Source: Lonicera japonica
Lineage: Eukaryota; Streptophyta; Magnoliopsida; Dipsacales; Caprifoliaceae
Direction of reading: 5' to 3'
DNA: 64,000 nucleotides
NCBI GenBank assembly: GCA_021464415.1
Contig: CM038466.1
Span: 23,685,017-23,749,016, forward strand
Part shown: in pieces, positions 11,840-23,044 of the stretch
Numbering within the stretch: position 1 is the stretch's first letter
Layout: every line of letters begins with the position of its first letter
Made by a program: the position numbers and the translations under genes
Notes under the pieces: generated by a model
Database searches by the model: none
What the model was told of the DNA's origin: nothing
What the model saw: the letters and a program-made list of their open reading frames with translations, nothing else

Positions 11840-12830
11840 ACTTGTAGCCCGATAGAGTGTTGAAGATCAGCAATCAGCTCAACTTTAAGGTCAAAGAAGA
11901 GTTCTGCCAATGTCTACGAGCTAATGCTGACATCTTTACCTAGTCACATGGTGACATGAAAGGGCTGAATTCAGAGGTTATGGTACACAGGCTGAATGCC
12001 GACCCAGTTTTCAAGTATGTAAGGCAGAATAAAAAAAAATTACAGCTGCAAAGAATTTGGCTGCCAAGAAAGAAGTGTAAAAGCTACTCCGAGCTGGTTT
12101 TATTCGAGAGGTCCACTATCCAAAATGACTCTCCAATGTGGTGCTCATAAAGAAACACAGAGGGAAGTGAAAAATATGTGTTGACTTCAAAGACCTCAAC
12201 AAAGCTTGCCCAAAATATAGTTTTTCACTCCTTAAGATTGATCAGCTCATGGACGCAACTATAGACCACGAGATGTTGAGCTTCATGGACACTTATTTTG
12301 GTTATAATCAGGTCAGAATGGCCCCGAAAGTCGAGAAAAAGACATCCTTCATCACCAACGAAGGTACATACTGTAACAATGTTATGTCATCCGGACTAAG
12401 GAATGCTGGAGCTACCTACGAGAGAGTTATGATTGCGCTGTTCAAAGACCAAATAGGCAAAAATGTGGAAGTCTATGTCAACGACATGCTTGTCAAGAGT
12501 CTCAAAATCTCTAGCCATGTAGCCGACCTCAATGAGGCATTTGCCATACTCAGGCAGAATGGCATGTCCCTCAGCCCAGCCAAGTGTGCTTTTGGAGTGA
12601 AGGAAAAAAAATTCTTAGGTTTCATGGTAACGCAGAGGGGAATTGAAGACAATCCCAAGAAGATATAAGCTCTCATCGACATGAAGTCTCTGACCAAGCC
12701 AAAAGAGATCCAAAGTCTGACAGGAAGGGTGACAGCTCTGAACAGGTTCATTTTCAAGGCAATAGACAAATGCCACCTATTCTTCAAAGCCTTTAAAAAA
12801 GTGTTTAAATGGACAGAAGAGTGCGAGCTG
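11840..12830 (+). pseudogene. Reverse transcriptase of the Tat element, inactive
   Basis: Pieces of the RT domain run from a QLNFKVKEEFCQCLRANAD block, through CVDFKDLNKACPK (in a shifted frame near 12175) and SFMDTYFGYNQVRM, to a conserved active-site block at 12474..12488. There the second position of the catalytic Asp pair motif reads YVNDM: the first Asp codon has become AAC at 12480..12482. KCAFGVKEKKFLGFMVTQRGI follows, then the thumb/connection. Stops occur near 11941, 12148 and 12666. In the family this enzyme copies element RNA into DNA. Confidence 0.85.
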
Positions 12831-13140
12831 ACTTTCTAACAACTCAAGCGGTATCTAGGAGTTCCCCTTCTCTTTAGTTCGCTAAAGAAGGAAGAATTTT
12901 GAGTTTGTACCTGGAGGTGTCACACACTGCGGTCAGCTCAGTGCTTATGAGAAACAAAGAGGGAGCACAACTGCTTGTTTACTACATAAGCAAGGCTCTA
13001 AATACAGCCAAGCTAAATTATCAGTTCATGTGCTCATCGACCAGCCCTTATAAAGAATTCTCGACAAGCCAGAGCAGTCAGGAAGGTTAGCTATCTAGGT
13101 TGTAGAACTCGGAGAGTTCGTAATCAACTACAAACCTCGA
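12831..13140 (+). pseudogene. First RNase H domain of the Tat element, deleted and shifted
   Basis: Recognisable pieces are YLEVSHTAVSSVLMRNKEG and QLLVYYISKALNTAKLNYQ, then an abrupt jump to LIDQPL-like and GEFVINYKPRTLIKG-like codons in other frames. The central part of the domain is absent. This is the canonical RNase H that follows RT in Ty3/gypsy elements. Confidence 0.7.
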
Positions 13141-13161
13141 ACTTTAATCAAAGGACATGTC

Positions 13162-13695
13162 GTGGCAGACTTTATAGTAGAATTTACATACAATGAAGAG
13201 CTGATTCCTGAACCTCTAGAACTGTTGCCACCTGTGGATCAGAGCACCTCGAGCCCCACATCTCTGAACTTGCGATCAAAAATTCCTATATGGATACACC
13301 ACGCGGACGGGGCATATAACCTACAAGGATCTAGTGCTGGTGTAGTGTTGATTAGCCCTGAAGCTAATAGCTTGGAGATAGTTCTTAAATTCGTCTTCAA
13401 AGCCTCCAACAATGAGGCTGAACATGAAGCCATCATCACGGGATTGAAAATAACTAAAGATTTTGGGGCAAGGCATATGTTGGTTTACAACGACTTCGCG
13501 ATAGTGGTTGGCCAAATATTTAGTCACAACATGGTTAAAGAAGATCATATGACTGCCTATCTGGTCAAGGCTAAGGCAGCAGCTCAGAGGTACTCAAACC
13601 TAGTCTTTATTAAGGTCCCACGAGCTCAGAACAATAAAGCAAACCGTTTGTCCAGCTTGCTTTATCCACGGAGGTACCAAATGGTGTTCATATAG
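13162..13695 (+). pseudogene. Second (archaeal-type) RNase H domain, characteristic of Tat elements
   Basis: A 177-codon open stretch starts with VADFIVEFTYNEE. It then shows the RNase H pattern HADGAYNLQGSSAGVVLISP, followed by FKASNNEAEHEAIITGL, LVYNDFAIVVGQI and PRAQNNKANRLSSL. The order of an acidic residue after H/D-A-D-G, N-N-x-A-E-x-E-A and a later acidic N-D is that of archaeal-like RNase H. A duplicated RNase H of this sort is established for the Tat lineage. The D-A-D-G motif has become HADG at its first position. Confidence 0.85.
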
Positions 13696-14114
13696 AGTAT
13701 TTGGAAAGAAATGCCATTGATGAGCCCATAGAGCTCGACAAGCCCCAGTACAGGTCTATAAGTGTTGGATCGACCTAATTCTGAATTACCTCATAGACGG
13801 AGATTTTTCGGAAGATAAAAAGACTGCCAAAAGAATAAAGTACATTTCTAACAGATATGTGGTCATCGAGACAACGCTATACAAGAGGGGTATGTCCTCC
13901 CTTTCTTACTTTGCATACATCCCCACCAAGTGCCAGCAATTCGCCAACATCCAATAGCTCCTAACAGAGCTCATGACCCTTATCAGCAGCCCCTGGTCTT
14001 TCTCTCAATGGGGCATGAACATAGTTGGGCCTTTCTCATTAAGGAAAGGGCAAACCAAATTTGCGATGGTAGTAATCGATTACTTTACAAAATGGGCTGA
14101 TAAGAAGCACTAAC
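13696..14114 (+). pseudogene. Integrase N-terminal part, zinc finger deleted, split by insertion
   Basis: Frames here give RIKYISNRYVVIETTLYKRG, then jump to YIPTKCQQFANIQ, so the His-His-Cys-Cys zinc finger that normally lies between them is deleted apart from its final Cys pair. SPWSFSQWGMNIVGPFSLRKG follows, the first catalytic block of the integrase core. The catalytic Asp is replaced by Asn at 14018..14020. Then come VVIDYFTKWADKKH and the insertion of the copia element after CTAAC. The protein would have joined element DNA to chromosomal DNA. Confidence 0.8.
14110..14114 (+). repeat. Target-site duplication CTAAC, left copy
   Basis: CTAAC at 14110..14114 is repeated at 22215..22219, bracketing the nested element exactly at its LTR ends. 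Confidence 0.9.
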
Positions 14115-15594
14115 TAATGAAAAATAGGGGATCGTATTGCCTAAGTTGATTATAAGGTTTTTATCAAAAACAATTTGAAGTTTGATAAGTGGAATTAAAA
14201 CCCTAGGTCTACTCAATTTTACTGTCGAAACTTGTGTTGTGTTGTCTAACAATTATATCGAGCAATCACACAACACCAAGAATTTACGAGGTATCCCTAC
14301 TTGCGTAGGATTAATCCTCGGGACTAACCGACAGTGCTTCACTATGATCAAAACGGAATTACAGACTCGATGACTTACAAAAATTGCTTTCCCACAATTT
14401 ACGTAACAGTCCCGTCAATCCCTTGAACGTAGAATCCAACCGCAACTGGCTTGGAGTAGCGCTTCCCGCTGTTCCGGCTTACCCGTCGCCTCCTTCCACG
14501 CACTTGATCACAATCTTTCACTATCGTCTGCGATCTCCCTTATCGCGTTAGCCACTTCGCTTAACCCGTCTTCAATAGCAACCAAAGACACTCCCGCAGG
14601 ACCCGTGAACGTTTGGAACCCTTGTTCTTAAAAGTCAAGAACAATAGGATCTCCTATGGTATGTACACAAAATCTAGATGGTGTTTCAAAACTCTCAAAA
14701 ATTAATTCTAGCGTTTAGATATTTTTACTCTTAAAAAGCTCTCTAGAATTGTGTATTTTTGACCCAAACTAATGGTTATATTTATAAGAAAAATATAGAG
14801 TCAAAGTCCTTTTTAAAATAGGTTAAAAATATTAAAAAAAATACAATAAAAATACGTGCTCCAGAAATTATAGTCGGACCGGTATAAGTCATAAAAATGT
14901 GTTCCGGTACAAAAACTCGGAAAAGAAATTGCATAGAAAATCCTTGCCGCCGGACCGGTACACAAATTACTAATGTGTACCGGTCCACCCATAAAAAAAC
15001 TCTGCTTTCCTTATCCATTAACTTGACACGTGGATTAAGGCTTTAAATGGGCTGGGACCCATTCATAAAGAAGAGCTGCGCATGAGTGGAGCTGGGCACG
15101 TGGGTTTAGAAAAATAATGAAAACTTTGACTTTTCAAAGTTAGCTATTTAAATTCATTTATTTAAAAATCCTTTTTATTTTTTTATTTTTTTTTTACTTT
15201 ATTTTATTGTATTAAATTCGTTTGGGCATCAATTCGACTCAAATTTTAGAGGCAACTTTATGGAATATGTTAGACATGAAAAAAATAAGTTTTCTCAATA
15301 ATTTGTGTTGACTGGGCTTTTTCGAATTACGATAAAACTCAGTAAAAATATTTGAAAATAAATTTGACTCAAAAGCTTTTTAAATACGAATTTAAAGCTC
15401 GAACACCACCTATATTTTGAATCAAACCATAAACTCAACTTACCTTAGGTCCTGAATTGTGTGCGGTGTATCCGGTAAGTTCTGCGAGCTTCCGTTAATT
15501 GTCACGTCTTCGAATCTTCAATTTGACTCAAACAATTACAACAGAAAGAGTTCTTGGCATCGGAATCAAGCCAACTAGAAATATAAACCTAATA
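14115..15594 (-). repeat. 3' LTR of the nested copia element
   Basis: Colinear with 20735..22214 over the full 1480 bases; differences are a few percent by eye and most frequent near 14115..14320. Distinctive shared blocks are CGGACCGGTA and ACTTGCGTAGGATTAATCC. The terminal dinucleotide at 15593..15594 reads TA, where the other copy has CA. Confidence 0.9.
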
Positions 15595-15608
15595 ATCTCT
15601 CCCTTTGG
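15595..15608 (-). other. Polypurine tract of the nested copia element
   Basis: On the minus strand CCAAAGGGAGAGAT directly precedes the 3' LTR, the expected place for the plus-strand primer. An identical tract lies at 17318..17331. Confidence 0.75.
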
Positions 15609-15881
15609 CTATTCCGATGACAAAACACATACAGCTAATACAGACGCTTTCGACGCGATGTCTATAACATCTCATTACAGACTCTATGTCGAGTTAGTCC
15701 ATACAACAACAAGACTCAAAGACATGCCTAACTCAAAGACATGCCTAAGTCTAAGTCATGACTGAAATTCCCACAATGGATAATCCAAAATTAATAATAA
15801 ATTAGAAGTTTACTTTTCAAGAGTGTAGAAATTGAATTTTATAAAACACTTATTTAATTTTTTAAGATTCTTGAAAACCTT

Positions 15882-17317
15882 TGTGATATTGATGCAATTA
15901 ATGAACAAATACAGAAAATTAACCAATCAATCACAATACAAGGGTTTTTTACGTGGTAAACTCTCAACGTGAGAGAAACATCCACGGAGGCACCCTACCT
16001 CAGAACAAATCCACTATTTAAAAAGTTTTTACAAGAGTTTTATCCGGACAAAAGGAATACAACGACCCTAATGCACATCCCGTACAATACCAAGGGTACA
16101 CACTTCCCTCACCAAGCCGACTCGACAAAACTCACAAACCAAATCAATAATAGCAGACTATCCGAGATAACCTCAACAAGAATCAATCAACAATAAGCTC
16201 AGTCAAGATAAATTCCATAAGTTATTCAATAAATAATCCTTCTAAAAACAGAACATGTATACTAGATTTCTAGTCAAAACACATATCAAATTCACCTAGT
16301 AATTTCTCAGATATGCAAGCATTACACCAACAGATTTCTCTCACAAAAATAGCTTTAAAATACACAAGAAAACAGTTTATATGGACTGTTATTCGCAGCA
16401 ACAAATAACCACTTAAAAACAGATTTATGCAACAATAAAATCATAGTGGCAGCAGCAAATTTTCAGTCAAAGAACCAAAAATGAATCAAGAAATATTTGG
16501 AATGATATTACCTGAAATGAAGAAGAAAAACAGATCTGAAAAAATGGCTCTCTAAACCGAGTATAAAGTAGCACGAAAATGCCCAAATCAATATGGAAAA
16601 CCCCCAAATTTCGAGTATAGCTTCAATAAAAAATTGATTCAGCTCTCTCAAGGTGAGAAGAAATATATCAATCAATTTAAAACAATCTCTAGATTAAAAC
16701 ATTAAAAAAATCTAATTTTAGAACTTGATTTTTTTTTTTAATATTTCTAGAGAGAGAACCGAGAGAGAAAACCAAGAAGAAGAAGAAGAGAACAGGGGGC
16801 TATCCTTGCGGCTGCTACTGCTTTTCCTATTTAATCTAGGGCACACTAAGAAAGAGATATATGAATATGCTTCTCAATCAAGGGCCAAGATCCACTTTCA
16901 TCCAAAGGCTAAAAAGAATAAGTAAAAGTCTACATATGTGTGTTGTGTGTAACGGCTAAAAGGAGAAGAAAAAGATATATATATATATATATTTAAAACA
17001 CATCTCAAAGAGGCAAGTACACATAAGCACATTTAAAACAAATACACTTAAGATCAATTAAAATAATTATTTTTTTTTTAAAAAAAACATTTTTAATATT
17101 TTGGAACTTATATAAAAATTATAAGCGGATAAAGAGAAATATATACCTAAATTTTTATCTCCGCAATTCTTGCTTCTCGGACACGGTTTCAACGCTCAAA
17201 AAATAATACCGAGACTCATAAAAAGTAAGACCAAGGGGTGTGCAAATCTAGACACGAACGAAGGATTTTTTGACTTGAAATGCTCCAAAAAATTGCAGCC
17301 GAGAAATGGCACTTACA
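15882..17317 (-). repeat. LTR of a second copia family inside the nested element
   Basis: The segment has TG..CA ends on both strands (TGTGATATTG at 15882, ACTTACA ending 17317). It contains the ACGTGGTAAACTC/ GAGAGAAACATCCACGG block (15950..15990) that marks the R region of Tork/Angela-type LTRs in reverse orientation, and a polypurine tract lies immediately beside its element-start side. Its length of 1436 bases is similar to, but its sequence differs from, the 1480-base outer LTRs. No second copy is in the window and no target duplication is seen (ACCTT versus ATCTC). It is best read as the 3' LTR of a different element that lost its partner. Confidence 0.6.
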
Positions 17318-17331
17318 ATCTCTCCCTTTGG

Positions 17332-18634
17332 ACATTCTCCCCCTTTATCTCTCCCCCTTTTTTGTCATAGGAATAGACAAAGTAATGAGCATAGAAAGCA
17401 GCAAAGCATAAAAAGAACAAGAATTATGCAAAGCAATTAACAAGTAATCCAAGTAGCATATCCTGTTCAAGCAAAAAGATTCTAGCTAGCAAAGATATCC
17501 ACTAATCTCAAAACCTTCTAGCTAAGACCTCAAGAAACCCTTCTTCACCAATTCCTAACTTTTCCATGGATTTGGTTTGGAATTTCAAGAGCAAAACTGC
17601 CCAAAAAAAAATAATTTAGCACAAATACTCAACATGCATTGCTATATAACATGTATCAAATCCAGAATATATCAATTAAATTTTAAAACACGTGATTTCC
17701 ATTAACATGATACATGTACTATACATATAACAATTCATCAACAATTCAGCATATATACGTCAAGCAACACAGAGTATAAGTATATATCCCATTGTGCAAT
17801 AAATATGGATCATACAAAGCGCTATCGAATAATTATGAGTTTTGAAATACTCGCGCATCCATATACAAGAGAATTTAGAAAGCCTCTAAGCCATTATTTT
17901 TCAACTAATTTCTTTTCTCCCTCAGAAGCAATTTTTTTTCTTCTCAAAATATGCAATTTTGCATTCAAACTTGTGATTTTTTTGTGCAAGCATCTTTCCT
18001 TTTCTTTTCGATGGAGGCTTTCACCCCTAGTGGAGGCCAGCTTTTTTCTTTTTGGTAGCTTTCGGTTCTCCTTCCACTATGGTAGCCCTTTTCCATCCCT
18101 TCTACATTTTTTCTTCACGTGCTTGTCTTTTAATTTTACGCTCAAAACTACATCACCAAAATCTCACTGCATTAATCATAATGGTTTTCTTAGACTCCTT
18201 CTCCCTAAATAAACAATATATGGGAGCTTCTGAAGTTTCAAATTAAAAGCAAAAGCCCAAACACAAGTGATTATTCAACATACATCAATGTAAATCGTGT
18301 AGTGTAGTGTGTGGGATATACACAAAAACTCTTATGTGATTGAAATAACATATTACCAGTTATCGAATTGTCAAAGCAATATGCACATATATCTCCAAAT
18401 TAAGCATTTAATTATGAAAATTTAAAAATATCCGGAATAGAAAACAGTTACAATCACATGCATACAAGTAATGAATTTTCCAAGGAATTTAGGCAATATC
18501 ACAATCTAAAATTCAATACCAAAATCCACTTTGCCTTGGTACCTATGCGAGGAGCTAAATTCGACCAAAGCAAATAACTCACCTAGCATAGCCATTCATC
18601 CAACCAATTCCATGCTAGGCGGACTCCCTATCAC
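17332..18634. other. Region of the nested element without recognisable genes
   Basis: Where pol should lie on the minus strand, no protease, integrase, RT or RNase H motif could be found in any frame. CT-rich stretches at 17330..17370 and 17880..18120 give low-complexity open frames that I do not accept as genes. Confidence 0.55.
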
Positions 18635-18925
18635 TTAATTAGGTGCAACGATCCCTTTCAGGACCCAAAATTTTCTAATTCGTGGAGTCCTATTCCTCTT
18701 GTGTTCCTCTTTTTCCAAAACCCTAACCTTCTTATTTTTCTTCTTTTTCCCTCTCGGTTTAGGTTTCGGTCTAGGAATTGAAATACTCTTCAGCAATTGA
18801 TTCAAAGCTTGCCGACAAAATTCTCTCAAGTGACCTCTTTTTTTGCAATACTCACACCAAAAGGGCTGTGGTAGTGTGTGCTTGTACACATCAAAAGGTA
18901 TTACTTGATCTTCAAGAATTTCCAA
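18635..18925 (-). pseudogene. Gag C-terminal zinc-knuckle segment of the nested copia element
   Basis: 96 codons on the minus strand contain CEYCKKRGHLREFC, a zinc-knuckle-like C-x2-C-x4-H-x4-C, then a very basic stretch (KPKPRGKKKKNKKVRVLEK) and KFWVLKG, which resembles the junction before protease in SIRE-like elements. It ends at a stop at 18635, where pol is expected but absent. It continues the gag frame from 19908..19162 after a gap with frameshifts. Confidence 0.65.
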
Positions 18926-19161
18926 ATGGGAAATTTTTTGAAAAATTGGTTTTTAAGTAAAAACTTGTTTTCCTGTTTGGACGTTCATGGCTTTCTTTGA
19001 AATATGAGGAGTTCTATCAATGAAAGTTTTTTACTTTGAAGAACTAGCACCCTTAAAACTTGAATTTTGGGAAGTGGCCTTCACAAAGACGGTCTTGGTT
19101 TGCTTTTTAGCGTCAAAATTGGAAAATCCAAGTCCTTCTTTGTTATTTCCACTCTTTTGAT

Positions 19162-19908
19162 TTAAAGGATTGATTCAAGTTTCTTAGAACTAGTTTCTAA
19201 CCCAACTTTGACAATTAAAGTGTTTTCAAGTTGTTGAGCTAGATCGCAAATGTGCTCTTCTAGTCGTTTGATTTTATCCTCATACTCCAAATTTGCCTTT
19301 TTTAAAGAACTAATTAGACCAAGACAATTTTCTTTTTTGCTTTCAAGTTGTCTAATTTTCTTTAAAAATTCGATCTTCTCGGCCTTTGAATTTTCAAAAC
19401 TTACTTTGTCCTTTTTCAAATCAATAATCTTTTTTTCAAAAAAAATATTTTTGGACTTAAGTTTTGAATTTTTCACGAAAAGTTTTTGACATTCTAGTAA
19501 AAGAGCGTCAAAGGCCCTTTGAAAATCCGAAAAGTCTTCCTCATCATCATAAAGTGAATTCTTGAAAATCTCTTGATTCACCTCTTCTAAGGAAACTTTT
19601 AAGGCAAAAGCTAAATAATCATGAGATTCATTTTGAGTGTCCGGATTTTCCTCATCATCGCTAAGCGTGGCATGCATTCCTTTCTTGCCAAGCTCTTTCT
19701 CTAACATCCTAATCCTAGTAGGGCATTCAAAAGATTTGTGACCTCTACCTTGACACTCAAAACAATTCTCAATCGATTGGGGTTTATTTTCAGAATTCCC
19801 TTTCCCCAAATTCCCAAAATTTTGACCACCATTGCCAAATTTCTGATTTTGCTTCATGAACTTATTGAAATTACTCGCAAAATTAGCAATCTCTTGAAAA
19901 TCAAACAT
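19162..19908 (-). pseudogene. Gag middle part: zinc knuckle and coiled coil (SIRE-like)
   Basis: 248 codons on the minus strand. Residues about 1..45 are Asn/Gly-rich. CFECQGRGHKSFEC (about 49..62) is a CCHC zinc knuckle that binds element RNA. An acidic stretch follows (SDDEENPDTQNESHD), and from about 120 to the end there is a Lys/Glu/Leu-rich heptad region predicted to form a coiled coil. Knuckle, acidic linker and coiled coil in this order are usual in gag of SIRE-type copia elements. It is separated by stops from the UBN2 part at 20484..20065. Confidence 0.8.
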
Positions 19909-20064
19909 AGATCATTCATTAGATTCAGCTATGTTTTCATCTTTAGCTCTAAATGCAATGGTTTGATCTGCCTTATCCTTTTGAATCTTGTATTTTGAAA
20001 GCCGATTAGATTCAAAAGTTTGAAGAAAGCCAAGTAATTAGTTTTCGGTTAAGGAATCCAAATC

Positions 20065-20484
20065 CTAGCTTTTTTCAATGGCAGTAATTTTTGGGAGGAA
20101 CCTATCAGGCAAAGACTGTAGGATTTTCTTTACAATGCGGGGTTCAGAAATTATTTCGCCAAGGTTGTAGAGAGAATTCACTATGTCTTTGAGTTTACTA
20201 TGAAAAGTATCAAAGGACTCATCGTCTTTCATCGTTATGGTTTCAAAATCTGTCATGAGCCTTTGAATTTTAGAACTTTTCACAATTGAAGTTCCTTCAA
20301 AAATTACAGTCAAAATTTCCCAGGCCTGTTTGGAAGTAGTACAATTTGAAATCTTTTTAAATTCTTCCTTAGAAAAATGAGCCATGATTGCATTCACACC
20401 TTGAGAATTAAACTTAGCTGCTTCTAATTCTTTAGCAGTCCATGAGGCTACAGGTTTAGGTCCATTATTCCCATCTTCATTCAC
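20065..20484 (-). pseudogene. Gag N-terminal UBN2 domain of the nested copia element
   Basis: 139 codons on the minus strand show the UBN2/retrotran_gag_2 pattern: WTAKELEAAKFNSQGVNAIM, FKKISNCTTSKQAWEILTV, SSKIQRLMTDFETITM, ESFDTFHSKLKDIVNSLYNLG and IVKKILQSLPDRFLPK. It lies about 240 bases from the primer-binding site, where gag should start. It is open over this span, but the frame closes at 20065 and the rest of gag is shifted. Confidence 0.85.
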
Positions 20485-20720
20485 AGTGGGTCTAGTATAA
20501 CCATTTAAAACAGTTTGTCAAATTCGCTTGTCTAAAGATTGTAAATAAATAGTCAAGCGAATTTTTCAATAGTTATAATTAGACCTATTAAGCGTAGGAA
20601 CATTGGATTTAGACAAATCAATTTTGATAATCATGGAAAACAAATCAAGTCAAGCAAAGCAAAGTAAACAAATAAACACAAATCAACCTAGATGCAATTC
20701 CTAGCAAATTAAGGAAACCC

Positions 20721-20734
20721 CCTCTGATACCAAT
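20721..20734 (-). other. Primer-binding site of the nested copia element
   Basis: On the minus strand TTGGTATCAGAGG immediately follows the 5' LTR. This matches the 3' end complement of initiator methionine tRNA used by most plant copia elements. Confidence 0.8.
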
Positions 20735-22214
20735 TGATGAAAAATAGGGGATCGTATTGCCTAGGTTTGATTATAGGGTTCTTATCAAAAATAATTTGAA
20801 ATTTGATAAGCGGAATTAAAACCCTAGATCTATTCAATTTTATTGTCGAAACTTGTGTTGTGTTGTCTAACAATTATATCGAGCAATCACACAACACCAG
20901 GAATTTACGAGGTATCCCTACTTGCGTAGGATTAATCCTCGGGACTAACCGACAGTGCTTCACTATGATCAAAACGGAATTACAGACTCGATGACTTACA
21001 AAAATTACTTTCCCACAATTTACGCAACAGTCCCGTCAATCCCTTGAACGTAGAATCCAACCGCAGCTGGCTTGGCTTAGCGCTTCCCGCTGTTCCGGCT
21101 TACCCGTCGCCTCCTTCCACGCACTTGATCACAATCCTTCACTACCGTCTGTGATCTCCCTTATCGCGTTAGCCACTTAGCTTAACCCGTCTTCAATAGC
21201 AACCAAAGACACTCCCGCAAGACCCGTGAACGTTTGGAACCCTTGTTCTTAAAAGTGAAGAACAATAGGTTCTCCTATGACATGTAAACAAAATCTAGAT
21301 GGTGTTTCAAAACTCTCAAAAATTGATTCTAGCGTTTGAATATTTTTACTCTTAAAAAGCTCTCTAGAATTGTGTATTTTTGACCCAAACTAATGGTTAT
21401 ATTTATAAGAAAAATATAGAGTCAAAATCTTTTTTAAAATAAGTTAAAAATATTAAAAAAAAATACAATAAAAATACGTGCTCCAAAAATTATAGCCGGA
21501 CCGGTATAAGTCATAAAAACGTTTTCCGGTACAAAAACTCGGAAAAGAAATTCCATAGAAAATCCTTGCCGCCGGACCGGTACACAAATTACTAATGTGT
21601 ACCGGTCCACCCATAAAAAAACTCTGCTTTCCTTATCCATTAACTTGACACGTGGATTAGGGCTTTAAATGGGCTGGGACCCATTCATAAAGAAGAGCTG
21701 CGCATGAGTGGAGCTGGGCACGTGGGTTTAGAAAAATAATGAAAACTTTGACTTTTCAAAGTTAGCTATTTAAATTCATTTATTTAAAAATCCTTTTTAT
21801 TTTTTTATTTTTTTTTACTTTATTTTATTGTATTAAATTCGTTTGGGCACCAATTCAACTCAAATTTTAGAGGAAACTTTATGGAATATGTTAGACATGA
21901 AAAAAATAAATTTTCTCAATAATTTGTGTTGACTGGGCTTTTTCGAATTACGATAAAACTCAGTAAAAATACTTGAAAATATATTTGACTAAAAAGCTTT
22001 TTAAATACGAATTTAAAGCTCGAACACCACCTATATTTTGAATCAAACCATAAACTCGACTTACGTTAGGTCTTGAATTGTGTGCGGTATATCCGGTAAG
22101 TTCGGCGAGTTTTCGTTAATTGTCACGTCTTCAAATCTTCAATTTGACTTAACCATTACAACGGAAAGTGTTCTTGGTATCGGAATCAAGCTAACTAAAA
22201 ATATAAACCTAACA
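20735..22214 (-). repeat. 5' LTR of the nested copia element
   Basis: 1480 bases, colinear with 14115..15594. On the minus strand it begins TGTTAGGTTTATA and ends near TTTTTCATCA, next to the primer-binding site. CTAAC follows on the right at 22215..22219. Confidence 0.9.
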
Positions 22215-22219
22215 CTAAC

Positions 22220-22948
22220 CACAATAATTACCATGAAAATTTAGAGTTTTGTATGGCGGAACATTATCTGCCGTCTTGGTCTCTCAAAGGTGCTAATCAC
22301 TGACAATGAAAAATATTTCAACTGCAACCTCTTTAGAGACTTTTGTGAAGGACATAGGATTGAAAACCATTACAACTCCCATGTCCATCCTCAAGCCAAT
22401 GGCCAAGCGGAGATCACTAATAGAACCTTATTGAGCTCGTTGAAGAAAATATTCGATGATGCCAAAAGGAATTGGTCTGAAGAACTCTCATCAATTCTAT
22501 GGGCCTACAAGACCACTATTCGAGGTCCAACTGGCAAAACTCCTTTCTCTCTGACCTATGAAACTGAAGCAGTCATTCCAGTAGAGATATGAGTAGAATC
22601 AACCATTATGATCCAGCTCGTAACAATGAAGGCCTAATGGCTAATTCAGACCTCCTTGAAGAAAAAAGATAGCAAGCTCGAATTAAAGAAGAGGCATATA
22701 AAAGAAGTATGGCAAAAAGTTACAACTAAAGGGTCAAGCACAGAAGTCTGAATATGGGTGACTTAGTGCTTCGAAAATTCATCCTAGGAACTTAGATTCT
22801 TGAACACAGCAAGCTTGCTATTAAGTGCGAAAGTCCCTATGTGGTCACTAAGGTCAGCAAACCTGGGAGCTACTATTTGAGTACTGTAGACGGCATGGAG
22901 CTCTTAAAACCATGGAATATAGAACACCTCAAGAGATACTATCCTTGA
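22220..22948 (+). pseudogene. Integrase C-terminal part of the Tat element
   Basis: This continues the integrase core interrupted at 14114. SFVWRNIICRLGLSKVLITDNEKYFN carries the second catalytic Asp (TDN), HVHPQANGQAEITNRTLL the catalytic Glu, and GKTPFSLTYETEAVIPVEI the end of the core as found in Tat integrases. Beyond 22592 the frame shifts, but the C-terminal block ending NIEHLKRYYP with a stop at 22946..22948 is recognisable. The two halves joined without the 8.1-kb insertion and one CTAAC copy give one colinear domain. Confidence 0.85.
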
Positions 22949-23044
22949 ACTGAAATGTGCTGTACTTTTGTAATAGTTGTTTCCAAGGAAAATGTATATG
23001 GAATTTTTTGTTTTAGTACTTCATTATTTGTAGAGTGCACTTTA

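Larger units (their letters stand above)
14115..22214 (-). mobile_element. Nested copia-type (SIRE-like) element lacking pol
   Basis: The element of 8100 bases has LTRs of 1480 bases at each end and perfect CTAAC duplications. Read on the minus strand the order is 5' LTR (22214..20735), a primer-binding site complementary to the initiator methionine tRNA, gag with UBN2 and zinc-knuckle domains, a region with no pol, a second unrelated LTR (17317..15882), a polypurine tract, and the 3' LTR (15594..14115). The gag architecture, with a long coiled coil after the knuckle, is that of SIRE-like copia elements. No protease, integrase or RT was found, so it was non-autonomous or internally rearranged. 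Confidence 0.88.

Noticed and set aside
12473..12787. Minus-strand 104-codon frame in the RT region
   Set aside because: Shadow of the Tat reverse transcriptase; no domain recognisable.
15499..16196. Plus-strand frames around the copia LTR and internal junction
   Set aside because: They cross an LTR boundary and the reverse-oriented R region of a second LTR, so they are chance.
17805..18246. Phe/Leu-rich frames of 135 and 64 codons
   Set aside because: Low-complexity CT-rich DNA inside the nested element; no membrane-protein family pattern and no supporting start context.
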